A stretch of 32,133 nt of DNA from Rodentibacter sp. Ppn85. GTDB lineage: Bacteria > Pseudomonadota > Gammaproteobacteria > Enterobacterales > Pasteurellaceae. The notes under the pieces were generated by a model. That model was not told the DNA's origin, did not search any database, and saw nothing but the letters and a program-made list of their open reading frames with translations. The position numbers and the translations under genes were made by a program. This document shows positions 24,355 to 32,133 of the stretch, piece by piece. How positions within the stretch are numbered: the stretch's first letter is position 1; each line of letters begins with the position of its first letter. The stretch is taken from the NCBI RefSeq assembly GCF_001999335.1, contig NZ_MLHS01000016.1:1-32133 (forward strand), in the 5' to 3' direction.

Positions 24355-25530
24355 ATGAAGAAAATTTTAGTTGCACTTAGTTTATTAATTTCAGGCGGAT
24401 TCGCCTATTATTTTTTTTCATATAGTCATAATCAACAACCTTCCTACCTCACAGAAAAAGTCATTCGCGGTAATGTTGAAAAAACTGTTGTTGCGTCAGG
24501 ATCTATCAGTAGTATTAATGAGGTGGATGTGGGAGCACAAGTTTCCGGTAAAATCACCAAACTTTACGTAACCCTAGGACAAGAAGTAAAAAAAGGTGAT
24601 TTAATCGCTGATATTGATTCCACTACACAAATTAACAGTCTTAATACTAAAAAAGCCGCTCTGGTCAGTTATCAGGCTCGATTAAAGGCAAAAGAAACCG
24701 CACTTAGCGTCGCACAGTCGGCATATTCCCGTTACTCAAAACTATACGGGCAAAAAGCAGCCTCCCTTGACGATTTGAACAATGCAAAAAATACTTTTGA
24801 CGCCGCAAAATCAGAAGTAGAAGCACTAAAAGAATCCATTAAACAAGCGGAAATTGAAGTGAATACGGCAGAAACTAATGTAAGCTATACGCAAATTACC
24901 TCTCCTATTGACGGTACGATCATTTCAACGCCGATTTCCGAAGGACAAACCGTCAATTCCGCACAAACCACCCCGACGATTGTCACTGTCGCCGATCTCA
25001 GCAAAATGCGGGTGAAACCTGAAATTTCAGAGGGAGACATTACCAAAGTGAAAGCAGGACAAACCGTGCGTTTTACCATTTTATCCGATCCCAATACCTA
25101 TTATCAGGGCGTAATTTCCTCCGTTGATCCGGCGACCACTACAAAAAGTGATAACACCTCGACTTCATCAAGCAGCTCGACTTCATCAAGTACGACAACC
25201 GCAGTTTATTATTACGCTAATTTAATCGTGGATAATCCTGACCGCACTTTACGCATTGGCATGACTACGGAAAACAATATTAAAATTGCCGATGCACAAA
25301 ACGTGTTATTGATCTCTAATATGGCGATTCAAAGGAAAGAAGGAAAAACCTTTGTCAATATTTTGAATGAAAAAAATCAGCCTGAAATGCGAGAAGTAGA
25401 AATCGGCGTGCAAAATGATTTCCAAACGGAAATTAAATCCGGTTTGGCGGAAGGTGAAAATGTGATCGTGTCACAAGTGGCAGCCAGCGAACAGGTTGGT
25501 AATACTGGTCGCGGGCCAAGAATATTCTAA
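24355..25530 (+). CDS. macA: MacA-like periplasmic adaptor of a tripartite efflux pump
   Basis: A 391-aa membrane-fusion protein that links the MacB ATPase in the inner membrane to an outer-membrane channel. It has a single N-terminal hydrophobic anchor (about 3-22), an early beta-barrel/lipoyl half (ASGSISSINEVDVGAQVSGKI), a long alpha-helical hairpin (about 75-170), the second lipoyl half (TQITSPIDGTIISTPISEGQTV) and a C-terminal membrane-proximal domain. A Ser/Thr-only stretch of about 16 residues near 263-278 sits in a beta-barrel loop where E. coli MacA has a short linker. The weak ribosome site is GGA about 12 nt upstream. macB follows after 17 bp. Confidence 0.93.
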   Translation: MKKILVALSLLISGGFAYYFFSYSHNQQPSYLTEKVIRGNVEKTVVASGSISSINEVDVGAQVSGKITKLYVTLGQEVKKGDLIADIDSTTQINSLNTKKAALVSYQARLKAKETALSVAQSAYSRYSKLYGQKAASLDDLNNAKNTFDAAKSEVEALKESIKQAEIEVNTAETNVSYTQITSPIDGTIISTPISEGQTVNSAQTTPTIVTVADLSKMRVKPEISEGDITKVKAGQTVRFTILSDPNTYYQGVISSVDPATTTKSDNTSTSSSSSTSSSTTTAVYYYANLIVDNPDRTLRIGMTTENNIKIADAQNVLLISNMAIQRKEGKTFVNILNEKNQPEMREVEIGVQNDFQTEIKSGLAEGENVIVSQVAASEQVGNTGRGPRIF

Positions 25531-25547
25531 AGTGCGGTAAAAATTTG

Positions 25548-27479
25548 ATGAATATTATTGAAATTAACCAACTCAACCGCTATTTCGGCGAAGCTGAAAA
25601 TCGTGTTCATATTTTAAAAAATATTTCGCTTAACATCGAAAAAGGTGATTTTGTTGCCATTATCGGTCAATCGGGTTCCGGTAAATCCACGTTGATGAAT
25701 ATTATCGGTTGCTTGGATACGGCAACCAGCGGTTCTTATAAAATTGACGGTAAAGAAACTAATCGGCTTTCAGCGGATCAACTCTCCGATTTACGCAGTC
25801 AACAATTTGGTTTTATTTTCCAACGCTATAATTTACTTTCCACACTCACGGCGGCGGAAAATGTTGCCTTACCGGCTATTTATGCCGGTATGTCGCAAGA
25901 ACGGCGGATTGAACGAGCCAAACAATTATTGGAAAAACTCGGTTTAGGCGATAAATGGCAAAATAAGCCCAACCAACTTTCCGGCGGTCAGCAACAACGA
26001 GTGAGTATTGCCCGAGCCTTAATGAATGGTGGTGAAATTATTCTTGCCGATGAACCCACCGGTGCGTTGGATTCCCACAGCGGACAAAACGTGATGGAAA
26101 TTTTGCGTCAGCTTCATCACGAAGGACATACCATTATCATGGTGACCCACGACCGTGACATCGCCGCCAGTGCAAACCGCGTCATTGAAATTAAAGACGG
26201 CGAAATTATTGCAGACTCACAAAAGAAACCGGTTAAAAGTGCGGTCAAAAATCAAAGTAAAATTAAACCGCACTTTGGCTTTAGCAAAGATCAGCTCATT
26301 GAGGCTTTTAGGATGTCTGTCAGTGCGATTGTGGCACATAAAATGCGTTCTTTACTCACTATGCTGGGCATCATCATCGGCATTACCTCTGTTGTTTCCG
26401 TGGTAGCTCTGGGAAACGGTTCGCAACAAAAAATTCTTGAAAACATTAAAGGTATCGGCACCAGTACGATGACGATTTTCAACGGAACGGGATTTGGTGA
26501 TCGCCGGGCAGAACAAATGCAAAACCTCACCATTAACGATGCCAATGCCCTGAGTAAACAAAGCTATGTTCAAAGCGTCACACCGAATAGTTCGTCTAGC
26601 GGTATGCTGGTATATGGCAATCAAACTTTCTCCTCTACCGACCTAAGAGGTGTTGGAGAACAATATTTTGACGTTGAGGGATTAACACTGAAACAAGGTA
26701 ATTTATTTTCCATTGAAGATGTAAAAGAAAATAATCAAGTCGCCTTAATTGACGAAAGTGCGGAAAAATCCATTTTTCCAAATGAATCTCCATTAGGCAA
26801 AGTGGTGATGTTTAATAAACGCCCTCTGCGGATCATTGGGGTGGTTTCCGATAGGCAAATGGGCGGTGCAAGCAGTTCTCTGAATATTTACGCACCTTAC
26901 AGCACGGTGATGAATAAAATTTCCGGCAGTAAAAAAATCGGTTCTATCACCGTGAAAATTGCCGATGACATCAATTCTACGGTAGCGGAAAAAAGCATCA
27001 CCGAGTTACTGACCATACGCCACGGTAAAAAAGATTTTTTTGTGATGAATAGCGACACCATTAAACAAACCATTGAAAGCACAACCGATACGATGAAATT
27101 GCTGATCTCCTCCATTGCTTTTATTTCTCTCATTGTAGGCGGTATAGGGGTGATGAATATTATGTTGGTTTCAGTCACTGAACGCACCAAAGAAATCGGT
27201 GTGCGTATGGCAATTGGCGCCCGTCAGCACAACATTTTGCAACAATTCTTAATTGAAGCCGTGCTCATTTGTTTAATCGGCGGACTAACCGGTATTTTGC
27301 TCTCCGGTTTAATTGGTTTGTTATTCAATTTGTTTATGAGCGATTTTACTATGGCATTTTCAACCGCTTCAATTATTACGGCAGTCTTGTTCTCATCACT
27401 GATTGGCGTAGTGTTTGGCTATATGCCGGCAAAACGGGCTGCACAACTAAACCCTATTACCGCCCTCGCTCGCGAATAG
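25548..27479 (+). CDS. macB: MacB-like ABC transporter, ATPase-permease fusion
   Basis: A 643-aa inner-membrane ATPase powering export of macrolides, toxins, haem precursors or lipoproteins in known MacAB systems. The N-terminal domain has Walker A GQSGSGKST (about 40-48), Q-loop FQRYNLL, signature LSGGQQQRV, Walker B IILADEPTGALD and the H-loop VTHDRD. A linker (about 225-250) leads to the first transmembrane helix, a large periplasmic domain and three C-terminal helices with the MacB/FtsX-type TERTKEIGVRMAIGA. The frame opens at a TTG at 25545; the ATG at 25548 is preferred. The intergenic gap is mostly an uptake-signal core (25530-25538), leaving a poor ribosome site, and an inverted pair of these signals encodes part of the linker. 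Confidence 0.95.
   Translation: MNIIEINQLNRYFGEAENRVHILKNISLNIEKGDFVAIIGQSGSGKSTLMNIIGCLDTATSGSYKIDGKETNRLSADQLSDLRSQQFGFIFQRYNLLSTLTAAENVALPAIYAGMSQERRIERAKQLLEKLGLGDKWQNKPNQLSGGQQQRVSIARALMNGGEIILADEPTGALDSHSGQNVMEILRQLHHEGHTIIMVTHDRDIAASANRVIEIKDGEIIADSQKKPVKSAVKNQSKIKPHFGFSKDQLIEAFRMSVSAIVAHKMRSLLTMLGIIIGITSVVSVVALGNGSQQKILENIKGIGTSTMTIFNGTGFGDRRAEQMQNLTINDANALSKQSYVQSVTPNSSSSGMLVYGNQTFSSTDLRGVGEQYFDVEGLTLKQGNLFSIEDVKENNQVALIDESAEKSIFPNESPLGKVVMFNKRPLRIIGVVSDRQMGGASSSLNIYAPYSTVMNKISGSKKIGSITVKIADDINSTVAEKSITELLTIRHGKKDFFVMNSDTIKQTIESTTDTMKLLISSIAFISLIVGGIGVMNIMLVSVTERTKEIGVRMAIGARQHNILQQFLIEAVLICLIGGLTGILLSGLIGLLFNLFMSDFTMAFSTASIITAVLFSSLIGVVFGYMPAKRAAQLNPITALARE
26237..26275. repeat. Inverted pair of DNA uptake signals inside macB
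   Basis: AAGTGCGGT (26237-26245) and its complement ACCGCACTT (26267-26275) face each other within the macB coding region and are translated as KSAVKN and KPHFGF in the linker between ATPase and membrane domains. Uptake signals are usually in spacers or tolerated protein loops; this placement fits the second case. Confidence 0.9.
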
Positions 27480-27498
27480 ATTTTGTAAAACCCTAAAA

Positions 27499-27526
27499 TG
27501 CGGTTAAAATCAACCGCACTTTTTTA
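27499..27526 (+). terminator. Uptake-signal-based hairpin between macB and the outer-membrane gene
   Basis: A degenerate signal (TGCGGTT) and an inverted full one (AACCGCACTT) form a 7-bp stem with a 6-nt loop, followed by a T-run. Such inverted signal pairs act as terminators in Pasteurellaceae. It would separate, or weaken, transcription into the downstream outer-membrane lipoprotein gene. Confidence 0.6.
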
Positions 27527-27549
27527 ACGATTTTAATCAAGGAAAAACA

Positions 27550-28917
27550 ATGTTAAAAATGAAAAAACTTACACTTGCCATCGTGATGGCAGCAACGCTT
27601 AGCGGTTGTGCCAATATTGACGATTCTTATCAGGCCAGCCAGGCAGACTATCAAAAATACGAAGAAATCACCAAACAGTTTAATGTCAAAGAAAATTGGT
27701 GGGCACTTTACAATGATGCCCAACTTAACCGAGTAGTAGAACAAGCGCTATTAAATAATAAAGATCTTGCCAAAGCAGCCGTTGCGGTTAATCGTGCGCT
27801 TTATAATGCGAATTTGGTCGACGCGAATTTAGTACCGACATTTAGCGGCTCGACCTCATCAGGCGCACAACGCCGAATTGATACCTCCGCAAACTCAACC
27901 ATTTCACACCGCGGATCATTAAACGTGGCTTATACCCTTGATTTATGGCGTCGTTTAGCGGATTCCGCCGATGCCGCAGAATGGACACATAAAGCCACGG
28001 CACAAGATTTAGAAGCAACAAAATTGTCTTTAATCAACTCTGTTGTAACAACCTATTATCAAATTGCTTATTTAAATGATGCAATCGCTACCACGGAGGA
28101 AAGCATCAAATATTACAATGACATTAGCAACATTATGCAACGTCGTCTAAATCAAGGTGTCGCCGATGCCGCCAGTGTCGATCAAGCACAACAATCCGTT
28201 TTAACCGCACGTAATAATTTGATCAACTATCAAACTCAACGCAAAACAGCGGAACAAACTTTACGCAATTTGCTTAATTTAAAACCGGAAGAGGCTTTAA
28301 ATATCAATTTCCCACATATTCTTAATGTGAAAAATGTGGGGGTGAATTTGAATGTGCCGGTTTCTGTGATCGCCAATCGTCCTGATATCAAGGGCAATCA
28401 ATACCGCTTGAGCAGTGCATTTAAAAATGCCAAAGCGACAGAAAAAGGGTGGTTTCCTGAAATTACTTTGGGAGGTAGTTTAACCTCAACCGGTAACAAA
28501 GTAGGCAATGCTCTTCACAGCCCGATTGCCGGCGGTACTATCGGTATCAGTTTACCTTTCTTAAGCTGGAATACCGTAAAATGGAATGTGAAAATCTCTG
28601 AAGCCGATTATGAGACCGCACGTTTAAATTACGAGCAAAGCATTACGACTGCATTAAACGATGTTGACACCAACTACTTTGCCTTTACACAAGCACAAAG
28701 TGCTTTTGCAAACCAGCAAAAAACGTTCAATTACAATAAACGTATCACCCAGTACTATCGCAATCGTTATAATGCCGGCGTATCGGAATTACGTGAATGG
28801 TTGAATGCGGCAAACACTGAAAAAGCGTCACAACTTTCCATTTTACAAGCGAAATATAACGTAATTCAGGCAGAAAATGCCGTATATAGCTCAATGGCGG
28901 GTTATTACTCCCGCTAA
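27550..28917 (+). CDS. NodT/TolC-family outer-membrane efflux lipoprotein
   Basis: A 455-aa outer-membrane channel protein, the likely third part of the MacAB pump. A lipoprotein signal peptide ends at LSGC (Cys 20), followed by the family's NWWALYNDAQLNRVVEQAL, repeated long helices, VAYTLDLWRRLADSADAA, the SVIANRPDIKGNQYRLSSAF motif in the middle and a second copy of the helix-strand pattern; this internal duplication is typical. AAGGAAA precedes the ATG by 5 nt. It is 70 bp after macB with a terminator-like hairpin between. Its export substrate is unknown. Confidence 0.92.
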   Translation: MLKMKKLTLAIVMAATLSGCANIDDSYQASQADYQKYEEITKQFNVKENWWALYNDAQLNRVVEQALLNNKDLAKAAVAVNRALYNANLVDANLVPTFSGSTSSGAQRRIDTSANSTISHRGSLNVAYTLDLWRRLADSADAAEWTHKATAQDLEATKLSLINSVVTTYYQIAYLNDAIATTEESIKYYNDISNIMQRRLNQGVADAASVDQAQQSVLTARNNLINYQTQRKTAEQTLRNLLNLKPEEALNINFPHILNVKNVGVNLNVPVSVIANRPDIKGNQYRLSSAFKNAKATEKGWFPEITLGGSLTSTGNKVGNALHSPIAGGTIGISLPFLSWNTVKWNVKISEADYETARLNYEQSITTALNDVDTNYFAFTQAQSAFANQQKTFNYNKRITQYYRNRYNAGVSELREWLNAANTEKASQLSILQAKYNVIQAENAVYSSMAGYYSR

Positions 28918-28926
28918 TTATTCTCC

Positions 28927-28955
28927 ATAAGGAAGTTTCGGCTTCCTTATTTTTT
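28927..28955 (+). terminator. Intrinsic terminator after the efflux operon
   Basis: A perfect 9-bp stem (ATAAGGAAG and complement) with a 6-nt TTTCGG loop is followed by TTTTT, directly after the outer-membrane lipoprotein gene and before the phosphatase gene. Confidence 0.88.
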
Positions 28956-28966
28956 AACTCGGTTTA

Positions 28967-29602
28967 ATGAAAATGAAAAAACAACTGACTTTTTACTTTA
29001 TCCGCCACGGCAGAACTGTTTGGAACGAACAGGGTTTAATGCAAGGACATGGCGACTCGCCCCTCACGGAACAAGGCATTTTAGGCGCACAAAAAGCCTC
29101 TGCCGCACTACAACAGATTCCTTTTACGGCGGCTTATTCCAGCATTTTAAAACGCACTATTGACACTGCAGAACAGATTATTGGCAAACGCAACATTCCG
29201 CTTTTTCAGCATAAAGGTTTAAACGAACAATATTTTGGAAAATGGGAAGGGCAATCGGTTGAACCTTTGCGTGAGCAGACCGAATTTAAGCAAATGATCA
29301 GCGATCCGGCAAATTACAAAGCCGAAACAAACGGCGGTGAAACCTATCAACAACTCGCGGATCGGGCAATGAAAGCCATACAGGACATCATTCAAATCCA
29401 TGATAAAGGCAATATTTTAGTCGTTTCTCACGGCCATACACTGCGCTTACTCATCGCTCTACTTGGCGGTGCGACTTGGCAAAATCACCGTGAAGCAGGA
29501 CAATCCGTTTCTTTACTCAACACCGCGATCAGTATCGTGCATTATGATAGCGAAAAAGGCTTTACCGTTGAAAAAGTGAATGATACGGAGCATTTGGGAT
29601 AA
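28967..29602 (+). CDS. Histidine phosphatase family protein (GpmB/phosphoglycerate mutase-like)
   Basis: A 211-aa cytoplasmic protein of the branch-1 histidine phosphatase superfamily. The catalytic RHG is in FYFIRHGRTVWNEQG (Arg 13, His 14, Gly 15), the second Arg in YSSILKRTIDTAEQI, the acidic residue in LNEQYFGKWEG, and the second His in VVSHGHTLRLLIALL. Relatives include GpmB, cobalamin phosphatase CobC and broad phosphatases; which substrate is used cannot be read from the sequence. The start at 28967 has no good ribosome site and follows a terminator by 11 bp; the ATG two codons later is also possible. Confidence 0.88.
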   Translation: MKMKKQLTFYFIRHGRTVWNEQGLMQGHGDSPLTEQGILGAQKASAALQQIPFTAAYSSILKRTIDTAEQIIGKRNIPLFQHKGLNEQYFGKWEGQSVEPLREQTEFKQMISDPANYKAETNGGETYQQLADRAMKAIQDIIQIHDKGNILVVSHGHTLRLLIALLGGATWQNHREAGQSVSLLNTAISIVHYDSEKGFTVEKVNDTEHLG

Positions 29603-29633
29603 AAGAGCGGTCAATTTTCACCTTATTTTCGCT

Positions 29634-29765
29634 ATTATGCCGAGTTGCATTTGAATTTTGTTTATCTTGTAGGGACGCCACGCTGGCGTCCTTTTTAACA
29701 CATTGAAATTGTTTGGTTTTTATAACGGACGCCAGCGTGGCGTCCCTATAAGTTTTCGGCATAAT
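29634..29765. repeat. REP/BIME-like inverted repeat, copy 2, with terminal inverted repeats
   Basis: Two near-perfect palindromic cores, GGACGCCACGCTGGCGTCC at 29673-29691 and its inverted partner at 29727-29745, are bounded by ATTATGCCGA (29634-29643) and TCGGCATAAT (29756-29765), giving a 132-bp unit with 10-bp terminal inverted repeats, like a miniature transposable element. It fills the gap between the convergent phosphatase and rnm genes. Confidence 0.88.
29673..29696 (+). terminator. Repeat hairpin followed by T-run (likely terminator of the phosphatase gene)
   Basis: The 8-bp GGACGCCA stem with a 3-nt loop in repeat copy 2 is followed on the plus strand by CTTTTT, as an intrinsic terminator would be, about 70 nt after the phosphatase stop codon. 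The mobile repeat appears to supply the terminator. Confidence 0.55.
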
Positions 29766-29774
29766 GTCTAAAAA

Positions 29775-30598
29775 CTAAAACCGTTCCCAAACCGCTCTCA
29801 CGCCATCCGGCAAATCCAAATTTCTCCCTAGTTCCACCCAGCCACAAGGAAAGTGAAAATCCGATCCCACCGAACCGAGCAAGCCAAACTCATTCGCCCA
29901 ACGTGCAAGCATTTGGCGTTGATCTTTAGTTTGTCCGTAGCCGGAAATTTCCATCGCATCCCCCCCCAAGCTTTGAAATCTGCCATTAATTTTCGAATCC
30001 ATTTTCCCGTCAAGTTATAACGTAAAGGGTGAGCGATCACGGCAACACCACCTGCGGAATGGATCGTTTCAATAGCGGTGGGAATATCAGCCCATTGTGC
30101 TTTAACAAAGGCGGATTTGCCTTGCCCCAGATAGCGTTTGAAAGCCTGTCCATCGTTTGATACTTTGCCGATTTGTACCAAATAACGGGCATAATGGGCA
30201 CGAGTCACTTCCCCATTCGCTAAGGCTTTTGCCCCCTCGTAGGCATTGGGAATTCCCGCTTTTCCCAATTTCTCGCCAATACTGACCGCTCTTTTTTCAC
30301 GTAAATTTTTTTGCTCCGCTAAAAGTGCGGTCATTTTGGGATGAGTTTTATCAAAATTAAGCCCAACAATATGAATGCCTCGCCCTTGCCAATTTGTCGA
30401 AATTTCCACCCCGTTAATTAATTCAATGCCCACCGTCTCCGCTACGATTTTGGCTTCATCAATACCATCAACGGTATCATGATCACACAATGCAAGGACA
30501 TTCACACCTTGCTCCGCCGCCCGTTGCACCACCTCAGTTGGACTTAATACTCCGTCGGACGCCGTGCTGTGACAATGTAAATCATATATCTTTGCCAT
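29775..30598 (-). pseudogene. rnm: rnm/yciV (RNase AM, PHP-domain 5'-3' exonuclease/TrpH) with a frameshift
   Basis: The family enzyme matures rRNA 5' ends. The upstream frame (from 30598) has YDLHCHSTASDGVLSP, CDHDTVDGI, LINGVEISTNWQGRGIHIVGLNFD and VAVIAHPLRYNL; the rest of the protein (GDAMEISGYGQTKDQRQML, then LGSVGSDFHFPCGWVELG with the last metal ligands) continues in another frame from about 29967 to 29775. The shift falls in a run of eight G on the coding strand (29960-29967); nine would restore a full-length protein aligned with E. coli YciV. Without the fix the product is a 256-aa protein lacking the last metal-binding motif. It may be a real mutation, phase variation or a read error. 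It overlaps the pyrD stop as TAATG. Confidence 0.85.
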
Positions 30599-31617
30599 TA
30601 TTTTATTGCTTTAACCAACTCATTTACCAAGTTCGGACCATGATAAATCAGCCCCGAATACACTTGCAACAATTCCGCACCTGCCTCAATTTTTTCTTGC
30701 GCATTTTGCACGCCGTCAATGCCTCCGCTGCCAATAATCGGGATTTGCCCTTTCAATTCTTCGTATAATCGTTTAATGATTGCCGTACTTTTCTGTTGCA
30801 ACGGCTTTCCACTTAATCCGCCTTGCTGATCGGCATTTTTCAAACCGACAACATGCTCACGGGAAATGGTGGTATTAGTAGCAATCACACCGTCCATTTT
30901 ATAGCGAACCAAAGTATCGGCAATTTGAACCAACTCTGCCTCCGATAAATCCGGTGCGATTTTCACTGCAATCGGCACATATTTATTATATTGATCAGCC
31001 AAAACAGCCTGACGTGCCTTAATACTTTGCAACAAATCGTCAAAATAATCGCCATATTGCAATTGGCGCAAATCCGGCGTATTCGGTGATGAAATATTTA
31101 CCGTAATATAACCGGCATAGTTATAGGCTTTATTCAAACAAAAAATATAATCGTCTTTGCCGTGTTCTAACGGGGTTTGTTTATTTTTACCGATATTAAT
31201 ACCAATCACACCGCGATAACGCGCACGCTTAACATTTTCGATCACATAATCAATCCCGTTATTGTTAAAACCATTGCGATTAATGATGCCTTCCGCTTCA
31301 ATTAAACGAAACTGACGCGGCTTTGCATTACCATCTTGTGCAAGCGGTGTAACCGTCCCCACCTCCATAAAACCGAATCCTAACGCACCAAAACCATCAA
31401 TCGCCTCGCCATTCTTATCCGCTCCGGCAGCCAAGCCAATAGGATTTGGAAAACGCACCCCCATGACAGTTTTCTCCGTGCCTTTCGGCGTACCGATGAT
31501 AGATTTCAATATCGGTTGAAACAACGGATGACCGGCAATTTTTAAACATTGAAGGGTGAAATCATGGGCATTTTCCGCATCCATTTGGAAAATGCACTGA
31601 CGGAATAATTTATACAT
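30598..31617 (-). CDS. pyrD: Dihydroorotate dehydrogenase (quinone), class 2
   Basis: A 339-aa inner-membrane-associated flavoenzyme oxidising dihydroorotate to orotate with quinone as acceptor, in pyrimidine synthesis. The class 2 features are the N-terminal membrane-association helices, [63 protein letters not shown] with the catalytic Ser, VKIAPDL, NTTI and the FMN-phosphate site IIGSGGIDG. The stop and the rnm start share one base (TAATG), so rnm is translationally coupled. Upstream is an inverted uptake-signal dyad that could terminate incoming transcription; the pyrD promoter may overlap it. Confidence 0.98.
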   Translation of the reverse strand: MYKLFRQCIFQMDAENAHDFTLQCLKIAGHPLFQPILKSIIGTPKGTEKTVMGVRFPNPIGLAAGADKNGEAIDGFGALGFGFMEVGTVTPLAQDGNAKPRQFRLIEAEGIINRNGFNNNGIDYVIENVKRARYRGVIGINIGKNKQTPLEHGKDDYIFCLNKAYNYAGYITVNISSPNTPDLRQLQYGDYFDDLLQSIKARQAVLADQYNKYVPIAVKIAPDLSEAELVQIADTLVRYKMDGVIATNTTISREHVVGLKNADQQGGLSGKPLQQKSTAIIKRLYEELKGQIPIIGSGGIDGVQNAQEKIEAGAELLQVYSGLIYHGPNLVNELVKAIK

Positions 31618-31647
31618 ACTCGTTTATCTCTCGGGATAGTTGACTGT

Positions 31648-31680
31648 AAAAAAGCGCGGTCAAAATCAACCGCACTTTGA
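31648..31680 (-). terminator. Inverted uptake-signal dyad upstream of pyrD
   Basis: A variant signal and an inverted full one form a 10-bp stem with one mismatch and an 8-nt loop; on the minus strand it is followed by TTTTTT. It could end transcription arriving from the right. TTGACC inside it with a weak CTATCC 18 bp on might also be part of a pyrD promoter. Confidence 0.45.
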
Positions 31681-31699
31681 AGATATAAGCGGTATTGTG

Positions 31700-31830
31700 T
31701 CGCTACCGCACAAAACTTAAATTTTATCTCATAGGTAGGGACACTACACTACCTTTTAAAATCATTTAATTTTTACGGACGCCAGCGTGGCGTCCCTACA
31801 TTTTCTTTGAATTACATAATGCCGAGATTA
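31700..31830. repeat. REP/BIME-like inverted repeat, copy 3 (left core degraded)
   Basis: The left core is reduced (GTAGGGACACTACACTACC), the right core GGACGCCAGCGTGGCGTCC at 31777-31795 is intact, and the flanks ACTTAAATTTTATCTCATAGG (left) and ACATAATGCCGA (right) match copy 1. The gap from 31618 to 32111 holds this copy, a fourth remnant, and the signal dyad; no gene is seen in it. Confidence 0.8.
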
Positions 31831-31900
31831 AGCGGTATTACGTAGCGATTACACAAACTTAATTTCAATTCCATAGGAATGCCGACATAGCGTCCTTATA
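31831..31900. repeat. REP/BIME-like repeat, copy 4 remnant
   Basis: Directly after copy 3 the flank (CACAAACTTAATTTCAATTCCATAGG) recurs and a worn core (GGAATGCCGACATAGCGTCC, 31876-31895) follows. It appears to be a tandem, half-decayed relative of copies 1-3. Confidence 0.6.
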
Positions 31901-32028
31901 TTCATAAATCAACGTTTTGTGTGTTGGCGACATAATATTGAAAAAGCCCGTGTATTTTACGAGGAAAGGGACCGATGTGCAATGAAATGTAAAATCAAAA
32001 AAAGCCCATTGAAACCTTTAAAATCAAA

Positions 32029-32057
32029 TTGTTCGCGCTTCAACTTTTATATAAAAT
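32029..32057 (+). promoter_or_regulatory. Candidate sigma-70 promoter for the gene at the right edge
   Basis: TTGTTC (-35) and TAAAAT (-10) are separated by 17 bp; the start codon at 32112 lies about 55 bp downstream with AAAGGA as ribosome site. Confidence 0.4.
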
Positions 32058-32111
32058 AACCACACTTTTTTCAAAAATATTCATATCTCCACTTTACAAA
32101 GGACAAATTTT

Positions 32112-32133
32112 ATGCAGAAGTCAGAAGTCAGAA
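32112..32133 (+). CDS. Start of a gene running off the right edge (partial)
   Basis: An ATG with AAAGGA about 8 nt upstream begins a frame reading MQKSEVR to the window edge. The first codons are made of a 7-bp direct repeat (CAGAAGT, 2.7 copies in view). Too little is present to name a product. It could instead be a coincidental start next to a repeat. Confidence 0.4.

Overview
The window is from a member of the Pasteurellaceae. The evidence is the repeated Hin-type DNA uptake signal core AAGTGCGGT (and its complement) in and between genes right of about 12.8 kb, the moderately AT-rich composition, and a block ribH-nusB-thiL-pgpA-lysE-type-dapB-yfaE whose order I remember from Haemophilus influenzae. 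The genus cannot be fixed from the sequence alone; the Haemophilus/Pasteurella/Histophilus/Aggregatibacter/Avibacterium side of the family fits best.

Left third (1-12,121, minus strand): a two-partner secretion operon. An outer-membrane TpsB transporter (562 aa) is followed after 30 bp by a 3,434-aa TpsA exoprotein. The TpsA starts like a filamentous haemagglutinin (extended signal peptide, TPS domain, FHA-type repeats, charged coiled coil). Its C-terminal third is built like a host-directed effector: EPIYEEI/EPVYSEV tyrosine motif repeats, a Fic domain (HPFAEGNGRVAR), a second array of DYAEI motifs, an HExxH metallopeptidase-like domain, and a tail resembling polymorphic toxin ends. It belongs with the IbpA / LspA / PfhB large exoproteins of this family, but has one Fic core and a putative zinc-protease module. 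The leader upstream of tpsB has a Fur-box-like sequence, a possible 56-codon ORF and a hairpin, and beyond it lies a decayed tRNA-Ser 3' end with its terminator. Uptake signals are almost absent from this region, which suggests an inserted locus.

Middle (12,779-22,126): a putative lipoprotein gene on the minus strand, divergent from the ferredoxin gene yfaE; then a minus-strand housekeeping operon ribH-nusB-thiL-pgpA-lysE family-dapB (riboflavin, antitermination, thiamine, phospholipid and lysine/cell-wall synthesis); ycgN on the minus strand; and on the plus strand the 5-oxoprolinase operon pxpB-pxpC-pxpA followed by an NRAMP-like transporter.

Right third (22,127-32,133): glnS (minus), then a plus-strand macA-macB-outer-membrane-lipoprotein efflux set and a histidine phosphatase gene; then pyrD and a frameshifted rnm (yciV) on the minus strand. 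Several copies of a REP/BIME-like inverted repeat (GGACGCCA-CGC-TGGCGTCC) occupy the intergenic spaces, one of them probably serving as a terminator. A gene starting at the right edge opens with a 7-bp tandem repeat right after its ATG. Three G7-G8 tracts lie in genes (two in tpsA, one at the rnm frameshift), so slippage-driven variation is plausible here.
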